The notes beneath the pieces were generated by a model. It did not search any database. It was not told the DNA's origin and was given only the letters and a program-made list of their open reading frames with translations. 17,694 nucleotides of DNA from Tritrichomonas foetus (lineage: Eukaryota; Parabasalia; Tritrichomonadida; Tritrichomonadidae): positions 88,299 through 105,992 of the forward strand of contig MLAK01000562.1 of the NCBI GenBank assembly GCA_001839685.1, given 5' to 3'. Position 1 is the stretch's first letter, and each line of letters starts with the position of its first letter. Made by a program: the position numbers and the translations under genes. Below, piece after piece: positions 16,848 through 17,694 of this stretch.

Positions 16848-16864
16848 ATTCTCAAAGTGAGAAT
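16848..16864. repeat. Hairpin related to 11062-11077
   Basis: ATTCTCA-AAG-TGAGAAT is a perfect 7-bp stem with a 3-base loop, followed by CTTA. The palindrome at 11062 has the same arms and is also followed by CTTA. Both lie in intergenic DNA. Confidence 0.55.
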
Positions 16865-17694
16865 CTTAAATCTCTATTGAATTTTAACACGAACATTTTT
16901 GGAACTTCGGTACATTTTTCATTTATGACAAATACTCAGATTCAATTGATTCCTCTCAGAATTTAATTTTAAACGATATTTGTTATCTCATTTTATTTTT
17001 CACATTATTTTTTTAGAAAATTGAATCCCTAATTGAAAATATTTCTTTTGCGTCATAGAAAAAAATTATCAAACTGTAATCAATGTCCTATCATGAGAAA
17101 TCATTTTATTTCCGATCTACGAATAAAATACATATTCATATTCAATTTATGCCATAATTTACAATTTTTATCTTTTTTTCACCAAGATACAGCAAATACT
17201 AATCATGGAGATTTTCAAGCAAGAAATAAAAAATTCAATTGCACTTTTTCGCTGAGGGAAATTCCAAGAATCATAAAAGTCATCATTACAATCAACCACG
17301 ATTTTCTTCCTTCTTTATTGATTGTATTACAAGATTTCATTTAAATCGACATGTTCTGGAGAAGAAGGAAAGTGCGACCAGTTTTACTCTGAACATTTCG
17401 ACTTTTCATTTGACCTTAAAATATTCATGGTCAAACCGTTCACATTTTACATCTTGATTTTTAGGCTTTGCAAAAGTGACACTTATCGTCTNCTTAACGT
17501 ATAGTTAAGAAAAAATAATGAGGAATTGAATGGAGATGATGTTTTGTTCGAAAAGAGGCCCAACTTGAAAGTTTGGAAACTTCAAGAAATGTCAAACGTG
17601 AGCTCGTTAAACAGGAAACAGTATAACACTCTTTGATTTCAGAGGAGATTAATATCAATAATTGAGACAAATCATGAATCAGAATAACCTATCT

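Larger units (their letters stand above)
16180..17694. other. Mostly empty right flank
   Basis: No gene is called with confidence. It holds an interrupted frame at 16473-16703, a hairpin at 16848-16864 and several short frames between 17033 and 17636 with no domain, most lacking an ATG. An ambiguous base is at 17492. Confidence 0.45.

Noticed and set aside
16831..16850. GGTTCAACTC as a tRNA B-box
   Set aside because: No matching A-box or cloverleaf could be formed around it.
17033..17344. 103-codon plus-strand frame
   Set aside because: Starts at TTG, has no domain, and overlaps another frame of similar quality; not supported as a gene.
17505..17636. Open frame of about 43 codons containing EELNGDDVLFEKRPNLKVWK
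   Set aside because: Its composition looks coding-like, but it has a stop directly upstream, no ATG at its start and no recognised family. A GTATAA...TTTCAG pair near its end was considered as a tiny intron but lacks the conserved trichomonad ACTAAC branch motif.

Overview
The window looks like nuclear DNA from a trichomonad (parabasalid) protist, possibly a Tritrichomonas. It is AT-rich and its genes are single-exon. Initiator-like TCATT elements lie a few tens of bases before several start codons. Four of seven stop codons are part of a TAAA, the trichomonad-type poly(A) signal. It also encodes a small Myb protein of the type that is abundant in these organisms. The species assignment is inference; no rRNA or tRNA gene is present to anchor it.

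Layout. 1-1947 holds no convincing gene. It carries a 17-bp minisatellite, an inverted-repeat (foldback) pair, an 8-bp tandem repeat and two diverged copies, in opposite orientations, of a decayed coding-like sequence. 1948-5139 (minus) is a 1063-aa Dna2-family protein. A 133-bp divergent promoter region containing a perfect hairpin separates it from 5273-5665 (plus), ribosomal protein S15a (uS8). On the plus strand there follow a 159-aa membrane protein with two phosphatase-docking-like motifs (6342-6821), an E6AP/UBE3A-type HECT ubiquitin ligase with an AZUL zinc finger (7516-9540), a class 3 lipase (9868-10812) and a two-repeat Myb protein (11646-12119). A 3.6-kb gene-poor stretch then contains an 895-bp transposon-like element with 15-bp terminal inverted repeats and an 8-bp target duplication (13157-14051). 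Last come a small acidic serine-rich protein (15787-16179) and 1.5 kb of mostly empty sequence.

The genes do not form a pathway; this is ordinary monocistronic protist gene order. Two things stand out. First, the Dna2-like protein keeps the family's overall fold and all four iron-sulfur cysteines, but it has lost the key residues of both the nuclease and the helicase, so it reads as a full-length pseudoenzyme. Second, the 895-bp element has clean ends and an exact target-site duplication, which indicates a DNA transposon not explained by any recognisable transposase in the window.
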